Made by a program: the position numbers and the translations under genes | Shown: in pieces, positions 7,740 through 8,281 of the stretch | Layout: every line of letters starts with the position of its first letter | How positions within the stretch are numbered: position 1 is the stretch's first letter | The notes under the pieces: model-generated | What the model saw: only the letters and a program-made list of their open reading frames with translations | Told to the model about the DNA's origin: nothing | The model's database searches: none | NCBI GenBank assembly: GCA_964635065.1 | Contig: CAZWMK010000102.1 | Location: forward strand, 1 to 8,281 | Length of the DNA stretch: 8,281 nucleotides | Direction of reading: 5' to 3' | Source of the DNA: CAZWMK01 sp964635065 | Lineage (GTDB): Bacteria > Pseudomonadota > Alphaproteobacteria > Sphingomonadales > Sphingomonadaceae

Positions 7740-8053
7740 GCGCGCCTCCCAAACGTGCTGTTGGCGGCGCTGATGCATTGGGCAATACGCGCCTGTTGCC
7801 GCACGGCGGAAGGGTCCATGCCCGCGTCTATCTGTTTACGCACCTGCCCTGCCCTGTCGCGCGCGTCTTTCAGGCTGACATCGGGATAAGCCCCCAAGGC
7901 CAGCTTCTTTTCCTTGCCAGCGAATCGATATTTCAGCCGCCACAATTTCGAGCCACTTGCCGTCACCAGCAGATAAAGCCCCTTGGCATCGGCTATTTTG
8001 CGGCCCTTTACGGCAGGCTTGGCGGCACGAATGGCAGTATCGGTGAGCGGCAT
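7628..8053 (-). pseudogene. Truncated DUF4102-type tyrosine integrase (N-terminal arm-binding domain only)
   Basis: Residues 1-101 match the N-terminus of P4-type integrases. They read MPLTDTAIRAAKP, then KGLYLLVTASGSKLWRLKYR and LGAYPDVSLKDARDRA, then DPSAVRQQ, ending ISAANSTF. This is the arm-DNA-binding domain. A complete family member is about 400 residues, with a core-binding domain and a catalytic domain carrying the Arg-His-Arg-Tyr set; none of these follow. After Phe101 (7751) the frame reads unrelated residues over the ribosome binding site and body of the winged-helix gene and stops at 7628. The start ATG at 8053 has GGAGG seven bases upstream. The open frame might still make a small arm-binding peptide that could compete with other integrases, but it cannot recombine DNA. 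Position and direction next to the tRNA-Phe 3' end are classical for an island integrase. Confidence 0.85.
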
Positions 8054-8055
8054 TT

Positions 8056-8065
8056 GGAGGCCTCC
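8056..8065. promoter_or_regulatory. Palindrome GGAGGCCTCC over the integrase ribosome binding site
   Basis: A perfect 10-bp palindrome whose minus strand contains the GGAGG of the integrase remnant. It could be an operator, or a small structure that limits translation, but a ten-base palindrome in GC-rich DNA may be chance. Confidence 0.25.
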
Positions 8066-8082
8066 GATTCTGCGCTTTTTCC

Positions 8083-8114
8083 AAAGGCCCCCGGATAAGC
8101 CCCCACAAGGCCCC
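8083..8114 (+). repeat. GGCCCCC repeats upstream of the integrase remnant
   Basis: AAAGGCCCCC (8083-8092), AAGCCCCC (8097-8104) and AAGGCCCC (8107-8114) follow each other in one orientation. The right-hand part closely resembles the repeat at 5154-5175. They lie between the tRNA and the integrase start, the usual place of arm-type sites for this integrase family. Confidence 0.5.
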
Positions 8115-8218
8115 AGCTAGGGACGAACAAAGGCGCGCAAAGCCGGACGGCCTGCCGCTTATTTAGCTAGGTTTTCAGGGATTTTCCAGACGTGCCAGCA
8201 CACTGGCGAACACATGGA

Positions 8219-8281
8219 TGGTGCCTGGGGACGGAATCGAACCGCCGACACGGGGATTTTCAATCCCCTGCTCTACCGACT
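8219..8281 (-). tRNA. tRNA-Phe (GAA), 5' end outside the window
   Basis: The minus strand shows the end of the D-arm (GTCGGTAGAGC), an anticodon stem GGGGA/TCCCC with loop TTGAAAA (anticodon GAA, Phe), and a T-arm GGCGG-TTCGATT-CCGTC. The 3' acceptor strand CCCAGGC, discriminator A and an encoded CCA (8221-8219) follow. About 13 bases of the 5' end lie beyond the window. The gene is the probable integration target of the neighbouring element, with its 3' end preserved. Confidence 0.93.

Larger units (their letters stand above)
5154..8222. mobile_element. Putative degenerate integrated element at tRNA-Phe
   Basis: The proposed element runs from the tRNA-Phe 3' end leftward to the paired GGCCCCC repeats. 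Support is the integrase remnant pointing away from the tRNA, two sets of similar arm-like repeats, and genes typical of mobile elements (HUH nickase, PC4-like ssDNA-binding protein, winged-helix phage protein). The lower-GC PEP-CTERM gene would be cargo. The left boundary is uncertain because I found no copy of the tRNA 3' end there. The true end could lie inside the gap or at about 6377, where the HUH protein loses similarity to the expected family end. With the integrase catalytic domain gone it is probably unable to move on its own. Confidence 0.45.

Noticed and set aside
6991..7889. Long rightward frames (up to 192 codons) opposite the integrase, winged-helix and PC4-like genes
   Set aside because: They have no recognisable domains. 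The minus-strand frames show family motifs and good ribosome binding sites.
5154..8114. GGCCCCC repeats as a CRISPR array
   Set aside because: The units are 8-12 bases with almost no spacers and no cas genes are present.
8191..8206. Hairpin GCCAG-CACA-CTGGC beyond the tRNA 3' end as a terminator
   Set aside because: The stem is only five perfect pairs and no T run follows on the tRNA strand.
5086..8236. Nine-base match TGGGGACGG at 5086-5094 and inside tRNA-Phe (8226-8234) as attachment-site cores
   Set aside because: The match is short. The left copy lacks the preceding TGGTGCC of the tRNA 3' end that a displaced fragment should keep, so chance is the better explanation.

Overview
The window looks like chromosomal DNA of a GC-rich alphaproteobacterium, most likely a sphingomonad. 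The evidence is the codon use, a KatG, a Blc-type lipocalin, a KstD-like flavoprotein, a PEP-CTERM protein and a DUF4102-type integrase at a tRNA-Phe gene. The family calls come from reading motifs; no database search was run.

Left part (1-4962) is ordinary chromosome. It holds the 3' two thirds of katG with a strong terminator, a leftward LigB/DODA-type dioxygenase gene, a rightward FAD-dependent oxidoreductase of the 3-ketosteroid dehydrogenase superfamily, and a leftward lipoprotein lipocalin whose stop codon abuts that of the flavoprotein. The dioxygenase and flavoprotein genes diverge from an AT-rich 228-bp region. That region holds a good leftward promoter, a palindrome inside its spacer and a second dyad at its predicted start point.

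At 4963-5062 there are exactly 100 Ns. They are flanked by the same 37-bp sequence on both sides, which is how an assembly join between two contigs with overlapping ends looks.

Right part (5063-8281) is an accessory region ending at a partial tRNA-Phe(GAA) gene on the minus strand. Reading away from the tRNA come the arm-binding domain of a tyrosine integrase with its catalytic domain missing, a winged-helix protein, a PC4/p15-like single-strand DNA binding protein, and a HUH-type replication/nicking protein. These four read in one direction, and the winged-helix/PC4 pair overlaps. Beyond them lies a lower-GC gene for a PEP-CTERM surface protein with a near-consensus sigma-54 promoter. Beyond that is about 375 bp without a gene. 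Similar GGCCCCC repeats occur upstream of the integrase and near 5154-5175, and may mark the two arms of the element.

The best candidate for something little described is this compact tRNA-Phe element. It combines an HUH nickase with an ssDNA-binding protein and a DNA-binding regulator, but appears to have lost its integrase catalytic domain by a deletion ending at the ribosome binding site of the next gene.
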